This document shows, in pieces, positions 47,147-57,540 of a stretch of DNA of 64,000 nucleotides. Source of the DNA: Botryosphaeria dothidea (lineage: Eukaryota > Ascomycota > Dothideomycetes > Botryosphaeriales > Botryosphaeriaceae); contig WWBZ02000073.1 of NCBI GenBank assembly GCA_011503125.2, positions 3,489,040-3,553,039 on the forward strand, given 5' to 3'. Within the stretch, counting starts at the first letter, position 1, and each line of letters opens with the position of its first letter. Under the pieces are notes generated by a model. It was not told where the DNA came from and searched no databases. It was given only the letters and a program-made list of their open reading frames with translations. A program made the translations under genes and the position numbers.

Positions 47147-47637
47147 TGTTACGGCACAGCCTTCACCGGGCAGGGGAAACAGAAGGATAAGGAAGGAAGT
47201 GGGGAGCGCAGTCGTGGCGCAAAGAAAGACCCACATAAGTCACGAGCCTCACGTGACGCCAAGAAGCTGCTCTCGCTGCTCTCTCTAAGCACGGGCCTAA
47301 AAGGGACAGAGCAGCAGGAGCAACACCAGGTGCCCTGTCTGCTCTGTGGTAATCCGCCCACCGGAGTAACAGAGCACGCAGAGCAAGCTACAGATTGTAG
47401 ACACTCTCCTACGTATATATTAACCACACTCTCTAGATAGCTTTGACCTTCGTGGTCAACTTCAATAACAATTTAGCACTAATTGTTAGTAACAAGGCCT
47501 TCGCACGCAGTGCTCAGTCTTCAGTCGTCTACTCGTTTCTCACGTACCTCTTCTTGTACCCACTCAAGGAAAACCCTCGACAGGTTTTCTCCCTCTTTGG
47601 TGTTTGGATCCTTAGAGGCAGAGGCCCGCTCGTTACA
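47147..47637 (+). repeat. 3' LTR of element B
   Basis: 491 bp, TGTTACGGCACAGCC...CGCTCGTTACA, CpA-rich and evidently not RIP-mutated. Confidence 0.92.
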
Positions 47638-47989
47638 AGTAAATAATTAACGCATCTTCGTGCCTAGTAGTAATATATCCTTCGTAAATAACACGGCTAT
47701 ACGCCGTAGTTACTAAGGATTACTTATAATACTATTCGACGGACCCGTGGACTAGAAAGCCTCTAAGTAACTAATAGTAACGACCTTAATAACGGAAGTA
47801 GAGCTCCTCGCTCTATTAGAGACTACTAAGCAAGTATACTAGTAGAAACGCTTCTTCAGAGGCATCCAATTTGAGCCAGGTCACCTCGTTCAGATCGAGT
47901 GTGACAACATACAGACGCTCCGCCTTATGGAAGAGAACGTCGGAAAGCTTGTTACGAAGCTTCGTCACGTTGATATCCATTACCACTAG

Positions 47990-48452
47990 TGTTACGGCAC
48001 AGCCTTCTCAGGTCAGGGAATTACGGATCAACTCCGACGAAACAGCGAGAAGTCGGAAGTCTTACAGAACCGAGGTCACGAGATCACGGACTCTACCACG
48101 TGAGTTGTCACGTGCGACCCACCTGTGCCCTCAATAAACGGCACACCAACGTGTGCCCTTAAGTAACGGCACGCTCAGCGATGCCCTCAAGAGACGGCAC
48201 CACCAGATTGTACACACTCTCCTATAGTATATATAGCTTCACTCCCTAGCTAGTATTTGACCCTCCGTGGTCAACTTCAACAATAGAATTTAGACTCTAT
48301 TGGTAACAAGGCCTTCGCACGCAGTGCTCAGTCTCTAGTCGTATACTCGTTCCTCACGTACCTCTTCTTGTACCCACTCAAGGAAAACCCTTCGACAGGT
48401 TTCCACCCTCTTTGGTGTTTGGATCCTTAGAGGTAGAGGCCCGCTCGTTACA
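47990..48452 (+). repeat. Solo LTR of the A type inside element F
   Basis: 463 bp, closely similar to the A LTRs and not RIP-mutated, flanked by the exact duplication ACTAG (47985-47989 and 48453-48457). The interrupted copia RNase H frame continues on both sides. Presumably left by recombination between the LTRs of a full element. Confidence 0.88.
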
Positions 48453-48746
48453 ACTAGCTTAGGCAAGAGACTCAAGCAGGCAACGTTTACTTCAAATGGA
48501 CACCAACAGCTCAAATGATTACAGACGGACTCACAAAGCCGTTATCAAAGCAAAAGCACGCCCACTTTGTGCAAGGCTTAGGCCTCTCATCACTACAATA
48601 GTAATTATAAGCGTACACATCGCTTAAACCAGACTGTTACCATTTCATTTATATATTTCGGTAATCACGTTCCTTTTACACTATTAAAGGTCAACACTAA
48701 GCAGATTATCGCGCACTGCCCGATCGGACATCACGCGAAGGGGGTG

Positions 48747-48893
48747 TATAGGAAATTACGTGTTTTGCATATTGCTTTTGCAACACCAGATAGCTTAGTC
48801 ACTCACTTACGTATATAAGGAGGGTGGACCACCTACGCCCTTCCTCCTCATGCCAATCATTAATAGATCATCGTTGTTCATCAACAATCAACA
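48747..48893 (+). repeat. 3' LTR of element F
   Basis: 147 bp; begins TATAGGAAATTACG where the 5' LTR has TGTAGGAAATCACG. It follows the purine tract GCGAAGGGGGTG. Confidence 0.82.
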
Positions 48894-49547
48894 AGCGAGC
48901 ATTAAGGGCCTGCTTTCGAACGATGCGTGCGGCCCTCGACCCTGTGAGAGTAATAAGTTTCTCTAAAATTTCATGCGCTTAATTGTCTTCATTCTCCTGC
49001 TGCGACATATTTAGAATTAACCTCATGAATCCATTACCAAATCGATTGTAGCCGCCATACTACTAGGGAAGCGAAAATTAAATACGATTGCAACAAATGA
49101 TTAAAGAAGCTTCGCGCCTTCGCACGACCAATACGCAGCTAAAAGTCCGCGCCCGCTCAGGCTACTGTTTGACTCCCACCTCACGAAAGTAAGGTATGGA
49201 GATTTAAGACCTTGCATTCCAGCGAAGGGTCGTGCATATCTTTTTAGTGCAACTACAAGACTAGCTAGAACCAGAAGGCGGCCATGTAAGGAGCCAGTGG
49301 CACAAACGTGCCCAGGAAGGCCTAGCCCAAACTGAACCCTGATCCTTCGTGCAACCACAAAGTTCAGCTCTGATAACCTTGTACTACTTGATGAGCCCCC
49401 TTCACTATGGTGTACTACGAAGCACAAACGCTAGGCAGCATTGCACTGCAGGTTACATATTAAAAAATAGGCCCACAAATTCCGCAGGACGCGGTATCAA
49501 TCCATTCGGCGAAAGGTAGTCCTCTCTTTTGAATTCCAGCTTTCGCA
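48894..49547. other. Unique-looking DNA upstream of the HET-domain gene
   Basis: No coding sequence recognised; the minus-strand frame at 49101-49427 has no known domain. CpA/TpG content is normal. It would hold the promoter of the HET gene. Confidence 0.5.
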
Positions 49548-49955
49548 ATGCGACTCCTCAACACAACCAAACTCCATCTCGAAGAAATTGCAAACTGTAA
49601 CGTCACGCAGTACGCCATCCTCTCTCACCGATGGAGAGATGGAGAGGTCACTCTGGACGACCTTCATGAAGATCACAGACGGGCGGCAGAAACCAAAGCG
49701 GGGTTCCAGAAGATTAACATATCATGCAAGCAAGCGGTCCATGACGGCTTTGACCATATTTGGGTTGACACTTGCTGCATAGATAAGAGCAGCAGCTCCG
49801 AGCTTTCAGAAGCCATCAACTCGATGTACCGCTGGTATGAGAATGCGGAAGTTTGTTACGCGTACTTTTTTGACGTTCCTGATGGCACCGATCCGTTCAC
49901 CGACGCCGATGGTATGTTTGCGAACAGCCAATGGTTCACAAGAGGATGGACCCTA
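49548..49955 (+). pseudogene. HET-domain gene, cut off by a LINE
   Basis: Starts MRLLNTTKLHLEEIANCN, then YAILSHRWRDGEVTLDDL, HIWVDTCCIDKSSSSELSEA, INSMYRWYENAEVCYAY and WFTRGWTL. These are the conserved blocks of the fungal heterokaryon-incompatibility (HET) domain, in order and without an intron or stop. Family proteins act in non-self recognition and cell death. Homologues continue after RGWTL with a Gln-Glu-Leu segment, but here sequence changes at once into a TTGA-type simple repeat and a LINE. No continuation was seen beyond the LINE. The 136 remaining codons lack the end of the domain and everything downstream. Not RIP-mutated. Confidence 0.82.
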
Positions 49956-52900
49956 CCCGCAATGATTGATTGATTGATTGATTGATTCTATCAGGCTACG
50001 ATACTGTCTAAGGTGGTATATGAGCCGTTCTTTCCGTTTCCCTGTCGTTACCTTCGTCTCTAGCCTTTTCTCACTTCTTAGTCCGACGTATTTGGGTTTT
50101 CCTCCGCTATCCCTACGTTTCCTATAGTAGGTCTGCCGTACCCGCCTCCCCTCTTCCGTCCTAGAGCCTTCTAGTCCTTTGCAGGAACTATATAGCCGCC
50201 TTAACTATTGCAAGGTTCGGCTTCCACTTCTCCTTCGGGCCGTTAATCGGCTTCCCCGTCTGCCTATCTTCCCATCCATTCTATCCTCCCAAAAGAAACG
50301 ATATATCCCCTCATCTCGGCCCCGCTTTTGCTACTAACTCTCGCCTAAGGGCCTGCTACCGTAGGCACGCTAGTAGTATATACCTAACCGTCTCCTATCC
50401 CGTGCCGCATTCGTACTCGCCGGATTCCTCCCGTCCTAGCCTATATAGGTAGGATTTGAGGCGGGAGTGGTTCGAGCGGCACTGGATTAGGATTGCTGCC
50501 TATTCTGAGCCTAGCGCGTTATATAGGCTAATAGTGTGCCTGCCCGGTGCCGCGCCGTCTAGTTCCCACGTGTATTTCCTATACCGCTGCCGTTCTTCCC
50601 CGTGTTTCCTCTCCTTATCTCGAACGCTTTACAATAGTACCCGAGTAACTATTTTAACCAGCCTCCTTCTATCCCGCGAGTCGCGGTCCGGTTTCTAGCC
50701 TAGCTTTACCGCCTTCTTTGCTACCCTATCCGCCGCTTCGTTCCCCTCTACTCCCGAATAGGCCGGAACCTAGGCGAGCCGGGGGGAGAGGCCTCGTATT
50801 GCGATCTCGTCGAGCACCTCGTAGATCCTCCGCACGATATATTATTCCTTAGTTCGCTGGGCTCCGGTCCTAATCGCGTCTAGGGCCCTCTAGCTATCCG
50901 TCGCTAGCTATATCTCTCTTCGCCCGCGGGGCCTTGTCGCTAGGTGCTCTAGTCCTGCTAGTATCGCGAGAAGTTCCGTAGCAAGGACCGAAAAGGATTT
51001 TGCCCTCGCTACCGTTTCGTTAATAAGCACCTTTAACTTACGCGTGGTTACTATACGTACTACCCCCACGCTATATATTCCCTCTCTTAATACTCTATCT
51101 ACGAAGACTATATTCTATAGGAGTAGTCTCTACGCGAGTCTTAGTGCCTTAACCCTCTCCCTAATCCTAATTATCTCGCCGGCCGGTACCGTCCACGGCG
51201 GGAGGGTCTATAGTAGGATTATCTCTATCTTAGGTGCCTCCCTCGGTCTAACCAGCTCTACGAATTCGTTCTACGTGTACCGTAAGGGACTCTACTACGT
51301 CCCGCCCTATAACCGGAGTACCCTCGCGTATCTAGTTACCGGGTTACCCTTAGAAAGGCTAAAGAGTTCGGCGAGGTACTTACCTACCTTTCTCTTAAGC
51401 CTAAATTCTACCGGACTTAGCCCTACCTCCGATTCGAGGACCGGAAGTACTATCTTCTTAAACGCCCTAGTAATAACCTAGGCACCTAATCGCTGGACCC
51501 TATCTACTATACTTAATAATCTACTTACTCCGTATATACTCGGGCCGTACTACGCCGAGGCGGCGTAGTCGGTAATAGGGACGACCGTAGCGTTATAGAG
51601 CTGCCTTATAGCCCTCGGCCGTACTCCCTTTAGCCGTTTTATTACTAGGTACTACTTTAAGGCCTTAGTCGTAATCTTTACGACGTGGTTATCTATCTTT
51701 AGTTTCTTATCTAGTACTACCTCTAGGATCTTAACCGCCTTACTAGAGTAGATTTCTTAGCCCTAGAAGCTAAGGGCCTTAGCGGGCGAGTCGTACCTCG
51801 CCGCGGCCCGCGTAAAGTAAATTAGTTTAGTCTTCTCCGCCTCGAAGGTAACGCCGCTCTTACGCGCCTAGTTCTCTACCTTCGGTATAATATTTTACTA
51901 GAGAAATTCCGTATTAGCGCTTACGCTCGGCCCGGTTACCTATACCGTATAGTCGTCTACGAAGCCTAGCGTGCCTTATTCCTTATTAATAGGCCCTTCT
52001 ACTAGTCCCGCGTTATATAGAATATAGAGGATTAGCGAGAGCGGTAAGTCCTAGAGTAGTCCTAAATATTTAATATCTTAGAGTAGTAAGTAGTGCCCGT
52101 TAACTACTATATATTCCTTCCTTTCTAAGTAGAAGCTATCTACCTATCGGACGATATTCTCGGATAGAAGCCTCTACCGTAGCCTTTCGAGTAGTACCTC
52201 TTTATTTACGCTATTATAGACTCTCTAAACGTCGAACGTAACGAGGGATAGAACGCGCTATCCTCTCTACGCCTCGAAGATTTTTTCTATTAGTACGGTA
52301 ATAGCCTACTCGTATAACCTCCTACGCCGGGCTCCGAAGTAGTTATATAGGAGTAACTAGTATTCTTCCGCGAGGTACGAGACCCGCCTAGCTACTACTA
52401 TCTCGAGCCCCTTACTAATAGTCGCGAGTAGCGAGATTAGTTAGTACGCTTTTAGAATCGTATAGTCCCTATCCGGCTTCCGTAGCGGCACGATTTTAGC
52501 CGTTCTCTATTCTACTAGAAGGTATCTTAGCCGTAGCGACGTCTCGTAGAGGTTAGTAATATTATCCCCCGTCGCCTACTAGGTCTCTCTCTATACTCGG
52601 ACCGGGAGTTCGTCTATACCTACTACTTTATCTAGATAGGCTAGTATAATCGCTTCCTCTACCTCTAGTTTCTCGATTAGAGATACTTCTAGCTAGCGCC
52701 GGCGTACGCGTTCCGTATCTATCTCCTCCGGTTCCGGTTAGAGCTACTTAGAAAAGAATATATCTAGTAAGAGGCTTGCCTTCTCTTCCTCCGTTACCGC
52801 CGTCCGATCCTCTTTTATTAGAATAGATATTCTCTCTATCGACGATTCTACCTTATTAGGCCCCTTAAGCGCTACTATCCTAGGCAACTAAATAGATACT

Positions 52901-53060
52901 TAATAGTAACTAGAGGCCCTAGCTTTACTAAGAATAACTCGGTTAGATACTAGGGTACGGGCCTAGCGCTAAGCGACTAGGTATATTTACCCTTCGCCCT
53001 CTCTTTCTAGACTCTCTTTTCTTTCTCTTTATATATAGATTTTTAGTTAAAAGTAATACT
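49956..53060 (-). mobile_element. Tad1-like LINE L3 inserted in the HET gene
   Basis: The 3' end lies at the HET side, marked by an (ATTG)n tail at 49962-49987. On the minus strand, from about 52.7 kb downward, come RT blocks: a LRKPDRDYTILKAY stretch, SLLATISKGLEIVVARR, LGFVDDYTV as the catalytic segment, then a region similar to the Tad1 thumb (ATVVPITDYAASAWYGP). An RNase H and Cys/His C-terminus follow (about 50.9-50.1 kb). Partial RIP damage adds stops. The 5' limit is uncertain because the flank at 53.0-53.3 kb is strongly mutated; no target duplication was identified. Confidence 0.72.
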
Positions 53061-53099
53061 ATTATTTCGGCTTTGCTATCTTATATAATCTATATACTA

Positions 53100-53230
53100 C
53101 TAATAAGAAACCTAAACTCGATAACCCGATACCTATACTATTAACTAGAACCTAAACTTAATAATCTATAACTAAAACCCGATAATACTAATAATCTATA
53201 ACTAGAACTTAATAATATCGACACTCTACG
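53100..53230. repeat. Degenerate AT-rich tandem repeat
   Basis: Units such as AATCTATAACTARAAC recur two to three times with related CCTAAACTCGATAACC segments. Strong RIP changes make the unit hard to define. Confidence 0.35.
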
Positions 53231-53259
53231 ATAAGTAACCTAGAAATATTAAAACCTAT

Positions 53260-54480
53260 ACTATTAGAGAAATAATAGTATAATTATAGAAAATCTATCT
53301 TCTTTAATAAGATATAAAGATCCTCGTTAACCCCGTACTAATCTCTTTAGAGTTTTTACCTATAATACGAGTTAAACTACTCTAAAAAACTAGAATAATT
53401 AGCGAAGATTATAGCGTAATAAAGCCTATTTCCCGTAAGCTATAGTCGTAGCCGTACTAGTAGTATCGCTAGTACTATCTCTATTTACCTAAGCGATAAT
53501 AAAGAAAAATTATTTAGTAATATAGTTAGGGAACCTAGCTAGAACCTTAACGAGTTTATAAGTAGTACTATTTTATTTTAGGGCTTTCCTAATATCTTAG
53601 ACTAGTAAAGTTAAGCTACCGGTTCTATCTTACGTCGTACTACCTTACGTAGAAACCTAGAACCCGAAGAACTTATATATTTATTAGCTACGGATCTTAA
53701 CCTTACTATTAACCCCGAAATACTAAGTAACTACGGACTCGACTCTATTCGCTAGCCTAACGAATATATCTTCTATAACTAGTATACTATAGTAATAGTA
53801 AACTAGCGTACTAAGTTCTACTACGTCCTCTAAGTTACTTAAATAGCTACTAGTAAAGAGTATATAGCCTACGTCTCTCTTTAGAATAAGTATAAGAAAC
53901 TTAAATAGACCTATAAGAAGATAATCGCTAGATCTAATAGAGTTATTAAGGAAAGTAACGATAAGATTAGCCGGCTTATCTAAGAAAATAACCTTCTAAC
54001 TAAGGATATCGCTAACTATTATAAAGATACCCTTTCTAGTACTAATATTCGTAGCCTTAACTAGAAACGTTAACTAAGAAAGAAAACTATTATCTTATAG
54101 CGAACCCTTTCTTATTAGGGCTTACGTAAGATACTTATAGAAGATATTAATAAGCTTATCTCTACTAATATCTATACTTTCGTTAACTTTAAGAATAATA
54201 TAATCTTTAAGCTTAAAGTCGAAGAGGACTTCTTTAAAGAAAATTAGAAGCTAATAATTCGCTATATCTACTCTCGCCTTACTAATTTAATTACTACTAT
54301 AATACGCCCGTATATTAGTAGCTACTAGATAGCCCTAGATTTCTTAGAAAAGCTAGGAAAGATATATAGAATAGATATCGTAAAGAAAAAAGCTACTAAT
54401 AATCTTATTCTTACTAGATAAAGCGAGAAAGAGATAGTAGACTTCTACTACGCCCGTCTATATATACTAACCGTAATATA
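53260..54480 (+). pseudogene. RIP-destroyed gag-like reading frame
   Basis: Segments of one plus-strand frame between TAG/TAA stops read ESNDKISRLI, ENNLLTKDIANYYKDTL, EDFFKEN and SEKEIVDFYYARLYILTVI. A coiled-coil half followed by a DFxxxRLxxL segment resembles gag of fungal LTR elements. No LTR, RT or knuckle was found next to it, so the assignment is tentative. Confidence 0.3.
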
Positions 54481-54481
54481 G

Positions 54482-54588
54482 TAATAATTTCGGGGTCGAA
54501 ATTATTAGTAGGCCTATATAAATCGAAAGTAGGGTTAGTAGTTTCCGGGGTCGAAATTATTAGTAGGAGGGGTCGAAATTATTAGTAG
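54482..54588. repeat. Three direct repeats and an inverted repeat (GGGGTCGAAATTATTAGTAG)
   Basis: The 20-mer occurs at 54492-54511, 54547-54566 and 54569-54588. The first copy also forms a perfect 11-bp inverted repeat (TAATAATTTCG / CGAAATTATTA, 54482-54507). It lies at the junction between the gag-like stretch and the OrsD-like region, so it may be the end of a DNA transposon. Confidence 0.6.
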
Positions 54589-54970
54589 AGGAGAATAGAA
54601 ATTATCGGCGTTTCCGAGCGAAAATCTAGAATACGACCGCGTAGAATACTAAGTACGCGTCTATATATCCCGTAGCCGATTCGAACGGGTCGGAAATACG
54701 CGTTCGTAGTAATTAAATTAATAGTTAAAGTTCGAGGTATCGTAGTTTTAATAGGGTACTAGTTTTGCGCACGGACCGGCGGTAGCAGCGCACGTTATAA
54801 GCGCCGGGTAAGTTAGAGTTAGTTATTAGCGAATTAGAGCGTAGCGGAGGTAGGTAGAAGCCCCGGAAGTAAGAGAAGCTAGTAGAAAGAAGAGTCGGTA
54901 AAGACGTTTAGTAGTAAGTTTTAGTCGTAGTATAATATAGCGTAGCGTAGTATAGTATACTAAAGTAAAG

Positions 54971-55033
54971 TAGATAGATAGATAGTTAGTTAGTTAGCTA
55001 TTTATCTATTTATTAATCTATCTATTTATCTAT
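54971..55033. repeat. GATA/TTAG/CTAT microsatellite
   Basis: Runs of AGAT, AGTT and CTAT/TTAT tetranucleotides upstream of the OrsD-like frame. Confidence 0.7.
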
Positions 55034-55084
55034 CCGCCTACCCGCGCGCTAATTAGTTAAAGTAGTTAAAGCTAGCGTAGTAAT

Positions 55085-57062
55085 AGAGCTATTTAGGTAC
55101 GTACTAGAGTTTAATATCGTCGTTTATAAAGATTACGGGTTTACCGTATTACCTATCTACGTAAATACGTATTTAGGAGGTCCTAAGTATAAGATAGATA
55201 TAGCTAGGAGGAAGGGTATTACGAAGACGATAGAGTAGATTAATAGGTTAATCCGTATAGAGGGTTAGTTAGTAGCCGAGTTTAAGTAGCCTACGTAGCT
55301 AGTACGGCCTATCTAGTATTTACTAGTATATAATAATAGGTTTATATACTAGTAGGAGGTTAAGGGGGGCGTAGAATACGGATATATTATGCGAACGGTT
55401 AAGAGAATTAAGACGTATTATCGGACCGCGTATAGATGGGTTAATAGCTAGCGTAGGGGCGGGTCGTTAGTATAGCGCCGCCGGGCTAGCGAGGCGTCGA
55501 GGCCGTGGCGTACCGGCGTTAGATACTAGAGGTTTTTTAAGCACGGCCTTAGGTAGGAGTATTTCGAGGTATTAGTAGAGAGCTAGTAGTAGTAGTAGTA
55601 GTAGTAGTAAGAGTAAGAAATAGTAGTACCGATAACGGCTAGCTAGCGTATCCGCTAGTAGATTAAGGCGGGATTATAGTAGGAGGAGGAGCGGCGTAAG
55701 GCGGTAGTATAGCCGTAGAGGAAGTTAGAGGTAAACCCGTAGTTACGTAGGATCGGGTAGGCGGAGTATTTAGCCGGGTTCGCTATAGAGGAATTATAGT
55801 AGTACGCGGAGTTGCCGGTAGAAGAGTAGAAGCGGTAGTAGTAGAAGTAGTAGGGGGAGGATAGGCGGAGGGGCGAGGGTAGAGAAGATAGTAGCCGGGT
55901 TAAGCGGGATAGGTAGCGGAGATAGTAGACCTAGGCGGAGATTTTAGCTATTATATACTAGAGTTTTAGCTAGATAATCGATAAGGCGTAAGCAACGGTT
56001 TAGACGTCGGTTAATATCGAGGTTTTATTCGAGATAATCCGTAAGGAGAGCAACGTTAAGCCGGGATACCCGTTCGAGGCGCGTATAGGCGAGGATACTA
56101 AGTAGCGGTATAAGTAGACGTAGCAGCGGATTATTAAGTACGTTTTCCGTACGTACGCTATAGTAGTAGTCGATAAGTAGTAGTAGTAGTAGTAGTAGTA
56201 AGGACGGTAGTAAAGATAGTAGTAGTAGTACTAGTACTAGCCGGAAGTAAGACCGCCGTACGAGTTAACGGTAGAGTAGAATAGGGCGTTATAGGATTTT
56301 ATCGAGGAAGCCCGGTTAGAGTAGGTAGAGGGTAAGGCGGTAGAGCTAGTAATCCTAGTTAACGAGAATATCGAGAATAAGAATAAGGAAGAGAAGATTA
56401 AATTCGAGTTCGAGGAGGAAGATAAGAATAGTAGAGGTATATTAGAGAGTATTAATAATAAGAAAGAATATAGTAACGAGGCGGAGAAGAAAGAGGAAGA
56501 AGAAGAAGAAGGGGAAGGAGAAGAGGAAGAGGAGGATAAAAACGAGTTAAGTTTATTAGAGTGCAAATATTTAGTATTTTATATTAGTTTATTAAACTAC
56601 TAGACCGAGGACGATAGCTATACTAACGCGTTAATTAGCGGATTAGCCGTATTAGAGATTAGTAAAGAGGGAAAAGAGTAGTAGAGCCCGTTAGTATATA
56701 CGCCTAAGTTATTAGTAGTTATTAAGTTAGCGCGTATTATAGTAGTATAGAGCGCGTAGTAGGCGGCTAGAGATAGCGGGGATAGTAGAGTTTAGTAGCG
56801 GGTGCGCGAGATAGTTAATAGGTTTATAGTTAGGGACGAACCAACGCCGATAAGTTAGATATACGACGCTAGAACGTACGGGATAAAGATTAGATATACG
56901 ACTACGGCACCGGGTACGATACGGTAGACGGGGCCGGGCGGCGAGACGTTAGTATACCGGGGCATCGAGTTTAGTATAGATAGTTTCCGCGCGTAGATAT
57001 ACGGGTTAGCGGGCGATTATAGGTAGACGTTAGTAGAGGAGGTAATATAGGTATCGACTAGC
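55085..57062 (+). pseudogene. OrsD-like (DUF3505) gene, RIP-destroyed and truncated
   Basis: Plus-strand segments between stops match the fungal OrsD/DUF3505 type. First comes a FTVLPIYVNTYLGGPKYK region (a degenerate N-terminal Cys/His segment), then YGYIMRTVKRIKTYYRTAYR, WVNSQ...GG, RTGVRYQRFFKHGL and YFEVL. Later there are acidic Glu/Lys runs (about 56395-56540), LLECKYLVFYISLLNYQTED, ALISGLAVLEISKEGKE and YTTTAPGTIRQTGPGGETLV. Tyr stands at several places where Cys is expected, and TAG runs replace poly-Gln. Its 3' part is cut off by the LTR of element C at 57063. Such proteins are often repeated in fungal genomes; function is unknown. Confidence 0.5.
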
Positions 57063-57540
57063 TGTTACGGCGCAGCCTCTATAGGTTAAGGAAGTTAGGG
57101 ATTAGCCCCGCCGGAATAATAGAAGTCGGGGTCGTAAAGATCCGAGGTCACGTAACCTCGCGCTTAACTAGACCTACCCGCTTAGATTACTAAGGCTGCC
57201 TAAGCGGACCCTATCTACTAAGCCATCCTACTTAGTTATAATAGCTCGCTTAGAAGACTGCGCCCTATTAAGCGCAACCCGTCTATTAAGTATATAGATT
57301 ATAGACACTCTCCTACGTATATATAAACTATACTCCTTAGATAGCTTTAACCTTCGTAGTTAACTTTAATAATAGAATCGCACTCTATTAGTAACAAGGC
57401 CTTTACACGTAGTACTTAGTCTTCGGTCGTCTACTCGTTCCTCGCGTACCTCTTCTTATACCTACTTAAGGAAAACTCTTCGATAGGTTTCTACTCTCTT
57501 TAGTATTTGAATCCTTAGAGGTAGAGGCCCGCTCGTTATA
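57063..57540 (+). repeat. 5' LTR of element C
   Basis: 478 bp, TGTTACGGCGCAGCC...CGCTCGTTATA. The right half matches A and B LTRs, the left half is different. Confidence 0.85.

Larger units (their letters stand above)
39814..47637 (+). mobile_element. Complete Ty3/gypsy chromovirus B
   Basis: 7.8 kb with 491-bp LTRs, AGTAA duplications at 39809-39813 and 47638-47642, and a polypurine tract (CTTAAGAGGGGGGATAG) before the 3' LTR. Gag (about 40560-42100) is followed by protease (about 42390), RT (43620-44250; AYLDDILIF region), RNase H, integrase and a C-terminal chromodomain. RIP damage is saturating from the 5' LTR to about 46015 and then stops abruptly. The chromodomain, an opposite-strand gene and the 3' LTR are almost undamaged. 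Inserted in the RNase H part of element F. Confidence 0.92.
33614..48893 (+). mobile_element. Ty1/copia element F with nested insertions
   Basis: 147-bp LTRs (33614-33760 and 48747-48893). The primer site abuts the left LTR. Gag starts at ATG 34070 (MSSSKPIIVLKSSQDW) and has a CLCGDYHWY zinc-knuckle-like segment near 34830. The protease region reads SWIADTGTTHHVYNRY (36750). The integrase has the PYIPAQNGHAERTG segment (about 37630). RT and RNase H follow (38900-39800), with the last part at 47640-47989 and 48458-48600. Order PR-INT-RT-RH defines copia. Stops caused by RIP-like changes disable it; mutation is light to about 39.0 kb and saturating from there. Inside are LINE L2, gypsy B and a solo LTR. 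Five-base flanks are AGAGA and AGCGA, one mismatch. Confidence 0.88.

Noticed and set aside
50456..51481. Plus-strand frames within LINE L3
   Set aside because: The minus strand carries the RT and RNase H homology; the plus-strand frames are shadows.
56237..56566. 109-codon Ser-rich minus-strand frame
   Set aside because: It is the reverse complement of the Glu/Lys-rich acidic part of the OrsD-like frame.
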